Program-made: the position numbers and the translations under genes
Shown: positions 7,511 through 16,456 of the stretch, one piece after another
How the letters are laid out: every line of letters begins with the position of its first letter
Numbering within the stretch: the stretch's first letter is position 1
Assembly (NCBI GenBank): GCA_949293335.1
Contig: CASFDA010000006.1
Coordinates: 1 to 38,162 of the forward strand
DNA: 38,162 bases
Source of the DNA: an uncultured Spirochaetales bacterium
GTDB taxonomy: Bacteria; Spirochaetota; Spirochaetia; Sphaerochaetales; Sphaerochaetaceae
Direction: 5' to 3'
The notes under the pieces: model-generated
Database searches by the model: none
What the model was told of the DNA's origin: nothing
Seen by the model: only the letters and a program-made list of their open reading frames with translations

Positions 7511-10500
7511 ACAGCAGCCTCCGGATACATCAGATTCCAGAACTCATCCTGTGTGATTGACTCTCCTCCTCCGAATACGAATGCGTCTCTATAGATGGAA
7601 GGAAGCGAGAGCTCACTGTCTGTCCTGTAATCATCGAGGAGGAGAAGATCTCCACCTTCTTCATAACCATCTGCGTCTATCGTGAATATAACGAGATGCC
7701 ACTCGCCGTTCTCGTCATCTGCGTCGAATGCATAGACACCTGGAAGGAGGTCATTCAAGACGAACCTTCCATCGCGATCAGTAAAGACGTAGGACTCTGT
7801 CGTGTCGAGATTCACAGTGCCATCCTCCACAGAGACTTCGTAAAGCGGGGATGAGCCGTTATACCAAGGCACTCCATCAAAATGCACAATTCCCGAAACC
7901 GAATACCGCTCTTCTGCAGAAAGGCGGAGGACATATCCCTTTATGTTCGATGCAGGGATTGCTATATCAAACGACTCTGCGCTTCCGAATCCCCCATCCG
8001 GGATACTGAAGAGCGAGAGATATGTGGATCCACTGGAAGGAATTCCAGTGTAGAGCGAGGAACCAAAGACCTCAGGAAGTATGGAAGTGGAAGAATTCCC
8101 TGCCCTTCCAACCGAGAGGTCATTGTCTTTCAGCGCACCGCCCTGATTTATAAGCACATAATTGGAAGGTATTGTCGAGCGTACCGTGAAAAGGCCATCG
8201 GCAAAGAGGGTGGATGTCGAGAGAGACATGTTCATCCTCGTGTAATTGAAGAGATCGGATGCATCAAGTCCGACAGAAGCCTTCGCGTATGTGCCTGTGT
8301 AAGTGTAATCACCGGAGATGCCGTAGCTGTTGATGTCAGCAAACGCATTCGGATTGTCAATTCTTGCAGAGAAGCTGTTGTGCGAATCGTTGTAGCTTCC
8401 TTCAAGATAAGAATATCCGTAAGACGAATAGCTGGCACCGACACTGCCACCGCCGAAGCGGAACGTTGCAGTGACACGACCTTCGACTATCGGTGGAGCG
8501 TCCACATCGTTTCCATTCACATCAAGGGAAGCGGAAAGCCAGAGATATCGGCCGAGGGAGAAGCTGAATGAGCCTGATACGCTGTAGTTCAGACTGCTCC
8601 AGTCTGTAAGCGGAGTTGACAGATAGCCGTTGACGCTCCATCCGAATATGCCGATGCTTCCGGAGAGGCCTGTGGAAAGCGAGAGTGTGTGAGTATCCAG
8701 ATCACCGTTATAGGTCGCTGAAAGGTTGAATGAGGAAATAGGTGTCCAGTCTGTATAGACCTGATGCCCGATTCGGGCGTAGATATCAGGATATACCCAC
8801 TCATTTCGGTCAGCGTGTTCTGTAACACGGAAATTGTATCTGGTTGTGCCAAGGACGTTGGCATGCGTAAGTTCCAAGGCAAGCACCGCGCTTGGATTGA
8901 AGAGGGCCGACGAATCGACGCTATTGCCGAACGCGGCTGAGAAATCCATCGTCAGGCTCTCGGAAAGACCGGATGTGACAAATCCGGAGAAAACGAGATT
9001 CCTGAAATCATACTCAAGGCTCCTCCCGTCCCAGAGAGGAATACGGAAGGCACCATCAATCATGGAAGAAGAGGAGGAGACTGTTCTTCTTCCCGTGGTG
9101 AGAGATGCTCCATAATAGGTCTCGCCAGGCGCAAGGAGTGAGCTTGAGTAATTAACATCAAATTCAATCACTTCAGGCATTGTTCCATCAAGTGGAGATA
9201 TTACAATCCTGATTCTGTTGGCTCCTGTATACAGGATGAAATCAGAGAGCCGGTAATTGCCGGGATCGAGCGTCCTGTTGAAGATCTCCCTTCCCTCGTT
9301 GTAGACGGTGACCTCTGATTGCTTTTCAAGGGTGATGACCCTCTCCAGATGGCTTCTGGACCTGACTCCGGGAGCTGCATAATCGATCGCCTTCTCAAAA
9401 CGGATGCCGAAAGGAGTTCCGCTCGGCGAAAGGAGATCTGTGTCCACATTACCCCAGCTGAGACGGATCATCTCGTCCTCGAAGTCTGTGTAGAACTCAT
9501 AGGAGCCCATGCGGAAGTCGAATGAATCAAGATCCCAGTCCATGTACCAGTTGAAGTTTCCAAGGACTTTTCCGATCCTCACGCTGTTTGAAGATGAGAG
9601 CGTGAAGTCCAGAGTATTCTTGAATGTATCGAAATCGCTCACATAAAAGTCCGTAGAGAGCGTGAATCGGCTGGCAAGAGTGAACACAGCAGGTTCAAGC
9701 TCGGTCGCACCGAGTATCGGACGTCGCTGTATTCCGCCAGTTCCCCTCAGCGACAGCATCCTGACAGGCATATCCTCGCTCGAGAATGTGAGATAGACCT
9801 CATAGAGAGAACTGTCATACGAACTATCGATTCCAATACTGTTGAGATCAGAAAGGGTTATGCTGCTGCCACTGCCGAGGAATATTCTGTCAAATGCCTC
9901 GTCTGTAATATTCCCGTCAAGGTATTCCCTCAGTTCAGATGTGTTCAGGCCAAGTTCACCATTTGCAAGTTCAACGCTGATCTGCCCTACTGCATCACCA
10001 TTGATGACAAGGAGCATGAAATATGTGCCGTCTGCAAGCGAGAGACTATCTTCTCCCTGGATGAAGAAATCAGCAAAGAAGTCCTCGTCATATATCGCAT
10101 CATGATAATAGAGCGGCTCTTCTTCAGAAGAGACATCCTCACTCCCGCTTTCTGCTTCTGCTGAATCAGGCAAGGAAGCAAGAACTTCTTCATTTCCATC
10201 GGCAATCACGCCGTCGCTATTTTCCACTGAGACTAGAGGACTCTCCTCTTTTTGAACACTCTCAAAACTTTCTTCTTCAATTACTTCCTCTATGGGAAAG
10301 GCCACATCCTCTTCAACATGTTCTTCCGCTAAGGAAATGTTCTCTTCCAGAGGATGGTCTTCAGGATTGACTTGTTCTTCTTGAATATCTGTGCCTTCTG
10401 CCACTATATTCTCAGAACTGGCCTCTTCTGGAATATCTATGCCCTCTTCAACTATGTCTGCAGAACTAGTCTCTGCTGGAATCTGGACTGTCTCCATATC

Positions 10501-11250
10501 AGCTTCTTCATAAAAGAGTGCCCCAACATCACCAGAAGGTTCCTCATCAGGCACTATGACAGTATTCACGAGGTAATCTCTATCTTTCTGACTCTGCATC
10601 TCGGTCTTCTTCACGCTCTTTGCTGGAAGAAGGAGTATGGCAGAGAGGATAAGTGAGAAGGCAAGGACGATGGCCAGCATCCTCATCGGCGAACAGATTC
10701 CTTCTTCGAGGATGAAGAAGAACATCATCACGTTAAAAAGGGATGAGTACACAGCCCCTCCGACGAAAAGGCCCGTTATGTATGTAAGTATGCCAGGCTC
10801 GGGAGAGAGCATCCCTGATAGCACTATCGCTGGATAGAATACCAGTATGAGGCTGGATGTCAGAGAAACGAGGAAAAGACGGCCATATCGTTTCCTTCTT
10901 TTCAGGACAGCCAGTTCCCGGAATAAGAGGATAGCAGTCAGTACAGAAATGAGGGAAAGCTCCGAATCAATACCTTCATGTTCTGAAAAGAGCGCGACAG
11001 GGAAGAAGATCATCGATGTGAAGAACAGGTAGCAGACTCTGAGCGAATGCTTCTTCAGTCTCTTTTCATCCAAGGCCCCGGAACGGGACAACAGGAGAAG
11101 GAGGAGGGATGAAAAGGCTGAAACAGCCAGTACCGCGATAAAGGCAAAAAGAATGACAGAGCTTCTCTCATGACCAAATGACGCCACAAAAGCGATGCAA
11201 AAAGTCAGAAGAGATACTTTCACTATCTCTGACAAACCCTTTCCTTTCAT
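7507..11250 (-). CDS. Outer-membrane usher fused to a seven-helix membrane domain
   Basis: This 1247-residue protein has three parts. Residues 11-210 hold seven predicted transmembrane helices; positive loops at 55-71 and 116-124 place the N-terminus inside and the following chain in the periplasm. Residues 211-380 are a Glu/Asp-rich linker with a 16-residue tandem repeat. Residues 385-1247 resemble a FimD/PapC-type usher: an N-terminal domain (YEVYLTF), barrel strands, a plug-like segment at 640-690 (VTVYNEGREIFNRTLDPGNY, LYTGANRIRIVI), a FDVNYSSSLLAPGETYYG block, and a C-terminal beta domain with TDRDGRFVLNDLLPGVY. Ordinary ushers have only a cleavable signal peptide and about 800 residues. 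An AGGAAAGG box precedes ATG 11250. It lies 30 bases after the chaperone gene. The usher call is from recognised patterns; the fused topology is a prediction. Confidence 0.75.
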   Translation of the reverse strand: MKGKGLSEIVKVSLLTFCIAFVASFGHERSSVILFAFIAVLAVSAFSSLLLLLLSRSGALDEKRLKKHSLRVCYLFFTSMIFFPVALFSEHEGIDSELSLISVLTAILLFRELAVLKRRKRYGRLFLVSLTSSLILVFYPAIVLSGMLSPEPGILTYITGLFVGGAVYSSLFNVMMFFFILEEGICSPMRMLAIVLAFSLILSAILLLPAKSVKKTEMQSQKDRDYLVNTVIVPDEEPSGDVGALFYEEADMETVQIPAETSSADIVEEGIDIPEEASSENIVAEGTDIQEEQVNPEDHPLEENISLAEEHVEEDVAFPIEEVIEEESFESVQKEESPLVSVENSDGVIADGNEEVLASLPDSAEAESGSEDVSSEEEPLYYHDAIYDEDFFADFFIQGEDSLSLADGTYFMLLVINGDAVGQISVELANGELGLNTSELREYLDGNITDEAFDRIFLGSGSSITLSDLNSIGIDSSYDSSLYEVYLTFSSEDMPVRMLSLRGTGGIQRRPILGATELEPAVFTLASRFTLSTDFYVSDFDTFKNTLDFTLSSSNSVRIGKVLGNFNWYMDWDLDSFDFRMGSYEFYTDFEDEMIRLSWGNVDTDLLSPSGTPFGIRFEKAIDYAAPGVRSRSHLERVITLEKQSEVTVYNEGREIFNRTLDPGNYRLSDFILYTGANRIRIVISPLDGTMPEVIEFDVNYSSSLLAPGETYYGASLTTGRRTVSSSSSMIDGAFRIPLWDGRSLEYDFRNLVFSGFVTSGLSESLTMDFSAAFGNSVDSSALFNPSAVLALELTHANVLGTTRYNFRVTEHADRNEWVYPDIYARIGHQVYTDWTPISSFNLSATYNGDLDTHTLSLSTGLSGSIGIFGWSVNGYLSTPLTDWSSLNYSVSGSFSFSLGRYLWLSASLDVNGNDVDAPPIVEGRVTATFRFGGGSVGASYSSYGYSYLEGSYNDSHNSFSARIDNPNAFADINSYGISGDYTYTGTYAKASVGLDASDLFNYTRMNMSLSTSTLFADGLFTVRSTIPSNYVLINQGGALKDNDLSVGRAGNSSTSILPEVFGSSLYTGIPSSGSTYLSLFSIPDGGFGSAESFDIAIPASNIKGYVLRLSAEERYSVSGIVHFDGVPWYNGSSPLYEVSVEDGTVNLDTTESYVFTDRDGRFVLNDLLPGVYAFDADDENGEWHLVIFTIDADGYEEGGDLLLLDDYRTDSELSLPSIYRDAFVFGGGESITQDEFWNLMYPEAAV
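10372..10467 (-). repeat. 48-bp tandem repeat in the usher's acidic linker
   Basis: Two adjacent copies encode SSADIVEEGIDIPEEA and SSENIVAEGTDIQEEQ (residues 262-277 and 278-293). The copies are diverged, so this is an older duplication. Repeat-number change would alter the length of the linker thought to span the periplasm. Confidence 0.7.
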
Positions 11251-11280
11251 TTTCCTTTCCTAAAAAACTGGTACTATCGC

Positions 11281-12018
11281 TCAGGAAGAATATCTGTAGT
11301 TGTAGCTGATAGCCACATCGAATGCAGTTGCCCCCGAAAGGGCTTCAGGGACATCAAGTACAATCCTCAAGGTAGAATCTGTAAGGAGATTCTGTCCCTT
11401 GATCACCCCCATATCATCATCGGTCAGGGTATATTCCCCACCGTTATCACCTTTTACAGTCACAGAGAGATCATTGAGAAGCTGATGAACAGTTCCCGTG
11501 TTCGTTATCAGGATCTCAAGTTTTCCTTCCTCGTTGATCTCCGCTGAAGTCTCTGTGCTCTCAATCACCCTCTCCGGCTTCACGTATGCGCTTGTCGAGT
11601 ATACGAAGAGAAAGGAGATCATCTGGCCAGACTGCGCTTCCTGAGCACCGAGGGAATACGGGATCTGCTCGCTCACGATCCTGAACGCAAGCTCCTTTGG
11701 CAGCGTTGAAGGCCCTCTGTACTGCACGCGCACAAGCTGAGTGGAATTTGGTCTGATGATCATCTTGTTAGGCTGTATTGAGAAATACTCGGGCGCTTCC
11801 TCTGTATATTCGTTTCCATCAAGATCCACATTCCTCTTCTGGGACACCAGCTGCAGAGCAATCGGCGAATCCGAGTCATTAACGATTGTATACACTTTTG
11901 CAGAGTCAGCTCCGCGGGAATCATAGGTGACATTCAACGGCGACAACTGATAAGCGCTCAAAGAGAAAACCGTCAAAAGAGAAATGAGCAATATCAGCAA
12001 AAGCCTCTTCACACGCAT
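11281..12018 (-). CDS. PapD-like periplasmic fimbrial chaperone
   Basis: From ATG 12018 the product has 245 residues; an AAAGGGG box lies just upstream, while the longer frame from 12051 adds residues ahead of the signal peptide MRVKRLLLILLISLLTVFSLSA. The mature protein has the chaperone layout: a first strand YQLSPLNVTYDSRGADS, VYTIVNDSDSPIALQL, FSIQPNKMIIRPNSTQLVRV and FRIVSEQIPYSL. The FRIVSEQ stretch recalls the archaic (Csu-type) chaperones. In this family a conserved Arg and Lys anchor the subunit C-terminus; I cannot assign them surely here. It is the first gene of the fimbrial operon, 30 bases before the usher, and should fold and deliver the nine subunits. Confidence 0.8.
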   Translation of the reverse strand: MRVKRLLLILLISLLTVFSLSAYQLSPLNVTYDSRGADSAKVYTIVNDSDSPIALQLVSQKRNVDLDGNEYTEEAPEYFSIQPNKMIIRPNSTQLVRVQYRGPSTLPKELAFRIVSEQIPYSLGAQEAQSGQMISFLFVYSTSAYVKPERVIESTETSAEINEEGKLEILITNTGTVHQLLNDLSVTVKGDNGGEYTLTDDDMGVIKGQNLLTDSTLRIVLDVPEALSGATAFDVAISYNYRYSS

Positions 12019-12094
12019 ATAAACCCCTTTGCTATTTTTCTGACGCAACATATACCAAAAGTATGACTAACTGTCTTTTCCGTCAGCGTAGATA

Positions 12095-12123
12095 TATATA
12101 TTTGATGACTCACCAATTGTCAA
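12095..12123 (-). promoter_or_regulatory. Near-consensus promoter of the fimbrial operon
   Basis: On the minus strand TTGACA (12123-12118), a 17-base spacer and TATATA (12100-12095) form an almost ideal housekeeping promoter. The predicted transcript would start near 12088, about 70 bases before the chaperone ATG. Its leader contains CTGACG and CGTCAG arms that could pair. Such a strong core promoter suggests control by repression, phase of growth or RNA-level signals. Confidence 0.7.
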
Positions 12124-12404
12124 CCCTCGAATTCAAATAATTTCTTTCAATTAAATATTTAACGTCCATTTTTTTTTATCTCGTTTTTTGCTTTGTTTTT
12201 CCGCTGTTTTTGCCTCCTTTTTTGCATTTTCCGAAAATAGCAAACCTTACCTATCAGTTACATTCCAGTCATCGAAGAAAATTTAAACGTACACGTTTTT
12301 ATTTCAAAAGAAGAAACTAGCACCAGAGTACGATCTGATGAAGAGCGAATTGATAAATCATCATTTTTGTACGATGAAAAGGACGTTTAACGGCGTATGC
12401 TCCT
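12124..12404. promoter_or_regulatory. Intergenic region between kinase and chaperone genes, with repeats
   Basis: This gene-free stretch lies upstream of the fimbrial promoter. It holds the perfect inverted repeat AAACGT-AC-ACGTTT (12285-12298), two direct CAGTTA/CAGTCA elements 11 bases apart (12255-12271), two GTACGAT repeats (12328 and 12369), and a near-inverted pair TTTAACGTCC (12158) and GGACGTTTAA (12381). LytTR regulators bind paired short direct repeats, so the CAGTTA/CAGTCA pair is a candidate site. No clear terminator for the kinase gene is seen, so read-through into the fimbrial genes is possible. Confidence 0.4.
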
Positions 12405-13676
12405 TCAAAGAGGAAGGGAGATTTGGACAATGAAATCGTCTGCTTTTGTCATGATGTTCATCATTCCGCCGTACTTGTCGAGCGTTCTCTGTACATTCCT
12501 CAGCCCTATTCCCCCTGCCTTCTTCGTGGAGACCGGAAAACCGGAGTTGAACACGAGATTGCCGTCATATGTATTCCTGACTTCAAAGAGGAAGACATTT
12601 TTCTCAGTCATCGAGCGCACAGTGATCTTTTTCCTGATGCTCTTTTCTGCGGCTGTAATGGCGTTCTCGAGGATATTGCCGAATATTATCCCCTCTTCCG
12701 GAGATGACAGCGGCAGTTTCTCTGGAACAGATAAAGACAAATTGAAAGCGACTCCGCTTTTCTCCGCACGTCTTGAAGTGATATTCAGAAGAGCGTTCAG
12801 GACCCTGTTACGGCATAGGAAGAAGTGGGAAAAGTCATCACTAGAAGCCTCATATTCTGCAAGATATCGTTCTGCATCCTCCGCTTTTCCCTCCTTCAGA
12901 TACTCCATCAGGATACCAAGATGATGCCTCTGATCGTGCCTGAATGCCCTTGCCTGCTCCACGAAAGCCCTTTCCATATCAAGTTCGTACATCAATATCA
13001 CCTGCTGGTTCTCAACATGCTTGAGCCTGTTCTGCTCTTTCAGCAGTCCTATCATGTAAAGAACTACTGCATAGGACGAAGAGATCAGCATGAGCTCCAT
13101 AACGAGAATGAAAAGCAGGCGGCGAGCGCTTCCAATGTTGTTGTAGGCATAGAGAGCTGTGACGGAAATGATGAAAAACGCAATGAAGGAAAAACTTGCA
13201 AGCACGGTCCAGCCTTTCGTGATCTCTTCTGTACTTTCCCGGATCAGACGGTTCAACTTGTACTTGAGGAGGATGATGAAAACGAGAGAAAGAAGTGATC
13301 TTGAAATAACAATGGCCACATCTGAAGATGAGAAGAACGCAATGGCAATGAACGTACCAATGAGTACTGTGAGCATGAAATATGACGAATATGTCGAAAT
13401 GAGGAATATTTTCTTCGCAAGATTATCTGAGGAACAGTAAATGAACAGAGACAACGCTGTCAGGAAGGAAACGATGAAAAGAAATTTGCTCACACTTTCC
13501 GAAAAACCGAAGAAATAGAGAGGAATGAGACTGAAAAGGCTCAAGATTATCCAGACTGATGACCAAAGCAGGAGAGGATGCTTCAGAGATGGGCGCAGGG
13601 AGCTCAGAAGATATAGAGAATAGGCATGTGTCAGATATATGCTTATGACCCTTACTGCATCAAAGAGAAACTGCAT
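12405..13676 (-). CDS. AgrC-like GHKL sensor histidine kinase
   Basis: The 423-residue protein has six to seven hydrophobic helices up to about residue 212, a coiled-coil stretch at 213-240, then a GHKL kinase domain. The phospho-accepting His is in FRHDQRHH (245-252, His247), the N box is NILENA (334-339) and the glycine loop is AGGIGL (387-392). This is the class of kinase paired with LytTR regulators, often sensing peptides or cell-envelope signals. It starts one base after the response regulator gene, so the two form one unit. It ends 353 bases before the chaperone-usher operon frame, in the same orientation. The signal is unknown. Confidence 0.85.
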   Translation of the reverse strand: MQFLFDAVRVISIYLTHAYSLYLLSSLRPSLKHPLLLWSSVWIILSLFSLIPLYFFGFSESVSKFLFIVSFLTALSLFIYCSSDNLAKKIFLISTYSSYFMLTVLIGTFIAIAFFSSSDVAIVISRSLLSLVFIILLKYKLNRLIRESTEEITKGWTVLASFSFIAFFIISVTALYAYNNIGSARRLLFILVMELMLISSSYAVVLYMIGLLKEQNRLKHVENQQVILMYELDMERAFVEQARAFRHDQRHHLGILMEYLKEGKAEDAERYLAEYEASSDDFSHFFLCRNRVLNALLNITSRRAEKSGVAFNLSLSVPEKLPLSSPEEGIIFGNILENAITAAEKSIRKKITVRSMTEKNVFLFEVRNTYDGNLVFNSGFPVSTKKAGGIGLRNVQRTLDKYGGMMNIMTKADDFIVQISLPL

Positions 13677-13677
13677 T

Positions 13678-14415
13678 TCATTTCTTTTCCCTGAAAGACC
13701 ACTGGAAATAAAGATCCCTTATCTTACGGAAATCTCCTCTCTTTATCATGATAGATGTTCCATCACGGAGCACAAGGCAATTCGAAGTAATTGTCCTTAT
13801 CTCCGCTAGATTGACTATATACCCTCTGTATGGCTGGAAAAAAGAACCTGGGGAAAGCAATTCAAGCTCTTCGGCGAATTTTGCGAGCGTGGTCTTCGTC
13901 TCTTCGTAGGTTGTACCATTTACATGTACGATCCTCCTGTAATTCACGCTCTCAATGTAGCTGATATCTTCTACGCCCACAGACTGCACAACCCCGTTCT
14001 CAAGGTGGAGCAGGATCTTCTTGATGCTCTTTTCAGTGAAGTTCTTCATCGCCCTGTCAAGCGCTTCAGCCAGATCGTCATCAGAAAATGGCTTGAGGAT
14101 GTAGTGCACTGCATTATATGAAAATGCATCAAGCGCGTAATCTCGCGATGATGAGATGAATATTATTTCGCTTTTTTCACTTCTTTTACGTATCTCGCCC
14201 GCTATCTCTGTTCCCAGGGCCTTTGGCATCATCACATCAAGGATGATGATATCGAACGCACCTTCATGCTGTATCTTCTCGAGGAGCTTGAGGGAATCAG
14301 AAAAGTCAGAGATTTCATAATACATGGAATGATGAGAAGAAAAATACTTCTCAACAGAACGATGTATCATGCTCAGCTGGCTCACCTGATCATCGCAGAT
14401 TGCTATATGCAACAT
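13678..14415 (-). CDS. LytTR-family response regulator
   Basis: The 245-residue protein has an N-terminal receiver domain: acidic pocket CDD at 7-9, phospho-acceptor Asp60 in IIILDVMMP, and Lys108 in YILKPF. A LytTR DNA-binding domain follows from about 133 to 240 (FFQPYRGYIVNLAEI). LytTR proteins bind paired direct repeats and often control virulence, surface or competence genes. It is cotranscribed with the adjacent kinase and lies 18 bases after the oxidoreductase gene. The nearest downstream operon is the chaperone-usher locus, which makes it the most likely target, though that is inferred. Confidence 0.9.
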   Translation of the reverse strand: MLHIAICDDQVSQLSMIHRSVEKYFSSHHSMYYEISDFSDSLKLLEKIQHEGAFDIIILDVMMPKALGTEIAGEIRKRSEKSEIIFISSSRDYALDAFSYNAVHYILKPFSDDDLAEALDRAMKNFTEKSIKKILLHLENGVVQSVGVEDISYIESVNYRRIVHVNGTTYEETKTTLAKFAEELELLSPGSFFQPYRGYIVNLAEIRTITSNCLVLRDGTSIMIKRGDFRKIRDLYFQWSFREKK

Positions 14416-14433
14416 GCCACCGCCCTCAAAACA

Positions 14434-15603
14434 TCAATCCCATGACAAAATAGAATCACTGAACTTCTTCCCGATCATCGCAAGAGCTTTTGTCATATTG
14501 CTCTCGCTTCCGATCCCTATCGTGCCTAGAAGGATATCTCCTTCTGAGAGAAAATAACGCTCATATCTCTTTCCGTCTTTCTTCTCGACGCATCTGGAAT
14601 ATCCATTTCTGGCGCCGAGGCTGTAGAAAGAGATATCATCAACTTTCATGAACGCGGAAGAGGAAGGAAGTACGAGACGCGCATCTCCTCCCGCTGCATT
14701 TATACCGGCAACCCGAGCGGTCATGTTCGCAAACGACACAAGACCTGGGCATTTTCCATCGAACTCGGCGACATCGCCTGCCGCATATATGTCCTTGACA
14801 GAGGTTTCAGCCCTGTCGTCAATGACTATGCCCCTGTTTATACTGATCCCACTTGATTTGAACGGGGAAGTATCTGGACGGACACCTATTGCCTCGAGGG
14901 AGAGCGTACAATTCACTTCGCTTCCATCAGAGAAAACTGCAGAAGAAAGGTTCTCTCCGTCACCGGAACGATATTCGATGAGGGAAACACCTTTCTTGAA
15001 CGTAAGGCCCTTCTCCACCAGAAGAGACTCAAGGAAAAGGGAAGCTTCCTGATCCAGCTGCACAGGAAGAATGTATTCCCTTCCTTCCACAACCGTCACA
15101 TCGATATTCTTCCTCTTCTTTATTGCAAGAGCTGCCTCCAGGCCGAGGACCCCAGCACCAATGATAAGTACAGAGGTGCAGTTCTCGTCCACATTGGAAA
15201 TTATTCTCTCTGCATCAGCAACTGTCCTGAAGTGCATTATCCCAGATAGTCCGGAAAGGGGAACATCAAGAGCATTAGGCACACTCCCATTTGCGATGAT
15301 GAGGGTATCATAATGGATTGTTCTGCCACTTTTGAGCAGGAGCTCCTTCTTTTCAGCATCAAGTGAGATTACAGGATCCCTATAATAGGCATGCTCCCCT
15401 GATGCAATGGAATTCGTCTTGAAGAATGAAGAAGAAAGAGAACCCGAAACGAGTTCAGGAAGTTTTGGTCGCGGATATGGCCCGAACTCCTCTTTCCCTA
15501 TTACAGAAAGGGCCACATCAGAACCACCTGTTTTCTTTGCCTCCGCAAGTGCTATTGCCGCGGCAATGCCGTTCCCTATTATTACTACATTCCTCTTATC
15601 CAT
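14434..15603 (-). CDS. FAD/NAD-dependent pyridine nucleotide-disulphide oxidoreductase family protein
   Basis: From ATG 15603 it has 389 residues and starts right at the FAD-binding fold (VVIIGNGIAAAIALAEA). A second nucleotide-binding fold carries VLIIGAGVLGLEAALAI, and the late FAD motif is DIYAAGDVAEF. No CxxC redox pair is visible. Size and layout match NADH:rubredoxin or NirB-like ferredoxin reductases, which pass electrons from NAD(P)H to a small iron protein. No rubredoxin gene is seen nearby. A longer frame from TTG 15642 adds 13 hydrophobic residues and is less likely; neither start has a clear ribosome-binding site. It precedes the two-component genes by 18 bases, so cotranscription is likely. 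Confidence 0.75.
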   Translation of the reverse strand: MDKRNVVIIGNGIAAAIALAEAKKTGGSDVALSVIGKEEFGPYPRPKLPELVSGSLSSSFFKTNSIASGEHAYYRDPVISLDAEKKELLLKSGRTIHYDTLIIANGSVPNALDVPLSGLSGIMHFRTVADAERIISNVDENCTSVLIIGAGVLGLEAALAIKKRKNIDVTVVEGREYILPVQLDQEASLFLESLLVEKGLTFKKGVSLIEYRSGDGENLSSAVFSDGSEVNCTLSLEAIGVRPDTSPFKSSGISINRGIVIDDRAETSVKDIYAAGDVAEFDGKCPGLVSFANMTARVAGINAAGGDARLVLPSSSAFMKVDDISFYSLGARNGYSRCVEKKDGKRYERYFLSEGDILLGTIGIGSESNMTKALAMIGKKFSDSILSWD

Positions 15604-15654
15604 AGCAAAGAGAATAGCACATGATGAAAAGATTATCCTCAAAGGATACTTCTA

Positions 15655-16394
15655 ATTAAGGTGAAATCTGCAGTCTCGGAGTGGATAATGACTTTGCAAA
15701 GCTAAGAATCCGAAGCCCTCAGTATCAAGATACTTGTGACACCAAATCTAGTTAGGTTTTCCATATCCTTCATCGTTGCCTTGATACATAAGGCAGTTAT
15801 TATCATTCATAGGCTCAGGCCTACATCCAATTCCTTTCCTTATAATCTAGGAATTCCTTCAAAAACATCAATAAGCGCCAACTAGGTCTAATTTTAAACA
15901 AAATGCAAGATCTTTTGGCATTCATCCTCTTTTCATTCTCATTAAAAATTCAAATCTATTATTTATAATTAAATTACTTATACAAATAAATTTTATGTTA
16001 CTCTTATTTTTCATATAGTTAGATCATCGTTCTATTTGCGTTAAATTTAAAGATGATATTTTATCATATCAACATATATTAATCTGAAAACAGAACTATA
16101 GTTAGCATTATATATCTAATTTTTTTTTGAGAAACAGATTCAGTTTTGAAAAAAAACATCTCCTCCAAAGGCAATTGACTGATGAAGAAATGGAACAGCC
16201 TTCGTATGTGCAAGGTTGAGCATTGCACCAGAGATGGATATATTCTTTTTTTAAATCAGGATCATCTTCACTTGAACTTGACCTCTTTTTCGCATTCCAT
16301 AATGAGGCTTATTGCAACATCTGCCTTAAGTCCCGCTTTGTGCGATTGTAGTTCCGTACCAACAGATCTTCATCAGTATTTGGAAAAGCAGATA
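15655..16394. other. AT-rich intergenic region upstream of trpB
   Basis: This roughly 740-base stretch is very AT-rich, especially at 15890-16140, and I see no convincing gene. A 78-codon frame at 16182-16418 starts MKKWNSL but runs into the trpB promoter and has no good ribosome-binding site, so I do not call it. No T-box specifier or tryptophan leader peptide with clustered Trp codons was recognised. Confidence 0.5.
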
Positions 16395-16424
16395 TTGACA
16401 CGGAAGCTGTATGGTTGATATTAT
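16395..16424 (+). promoter_or_regulatory. trpB promoter
   Basis: TTGACA (16395-16400) is followed after 18 bases by TATTAT (16419-16424). The predicted transcript would start near 16431, only about 26 bases before the trpB ATG. This leaves no room for an attenuator or riboswitch between promoter and gene. Confidence 0.65.
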
Positions 16425-16456
16425 GTTTCTATCAAAAGAAACAAAGGAGCTATGAA

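Noticed and set aside
7882-8571. 229-codon plus-strand frame inside the usher gene
   Set aside because: Antisense to strong coding sequence of the usher; composition rich in Arg and Cys with no domain, as expected of a shadow.
12423-13298. Several plus-strand frames opposite the histidine kinase
   Set aside because: The minus-strand kinase has clear H, N and G boxes; the opposite frames have no start signals or domains.
15655-15850. Short minus-strand frame (MKDMENLTRFGV...) in the gap before trpB
   Set aside because: Only about 24 codons in one open run, no ribosome-binding site, and I could not match it to a family with confidence.
16182-16418. 78-codon frame before trpB, starting MKKWNSL, considered as a tryptophan leader peptide
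   Set aside because: Only one Trp codon, no good ribosome-binding site, and the frame runs through the trpB promoter. No terminator/antiterminator pair was found.
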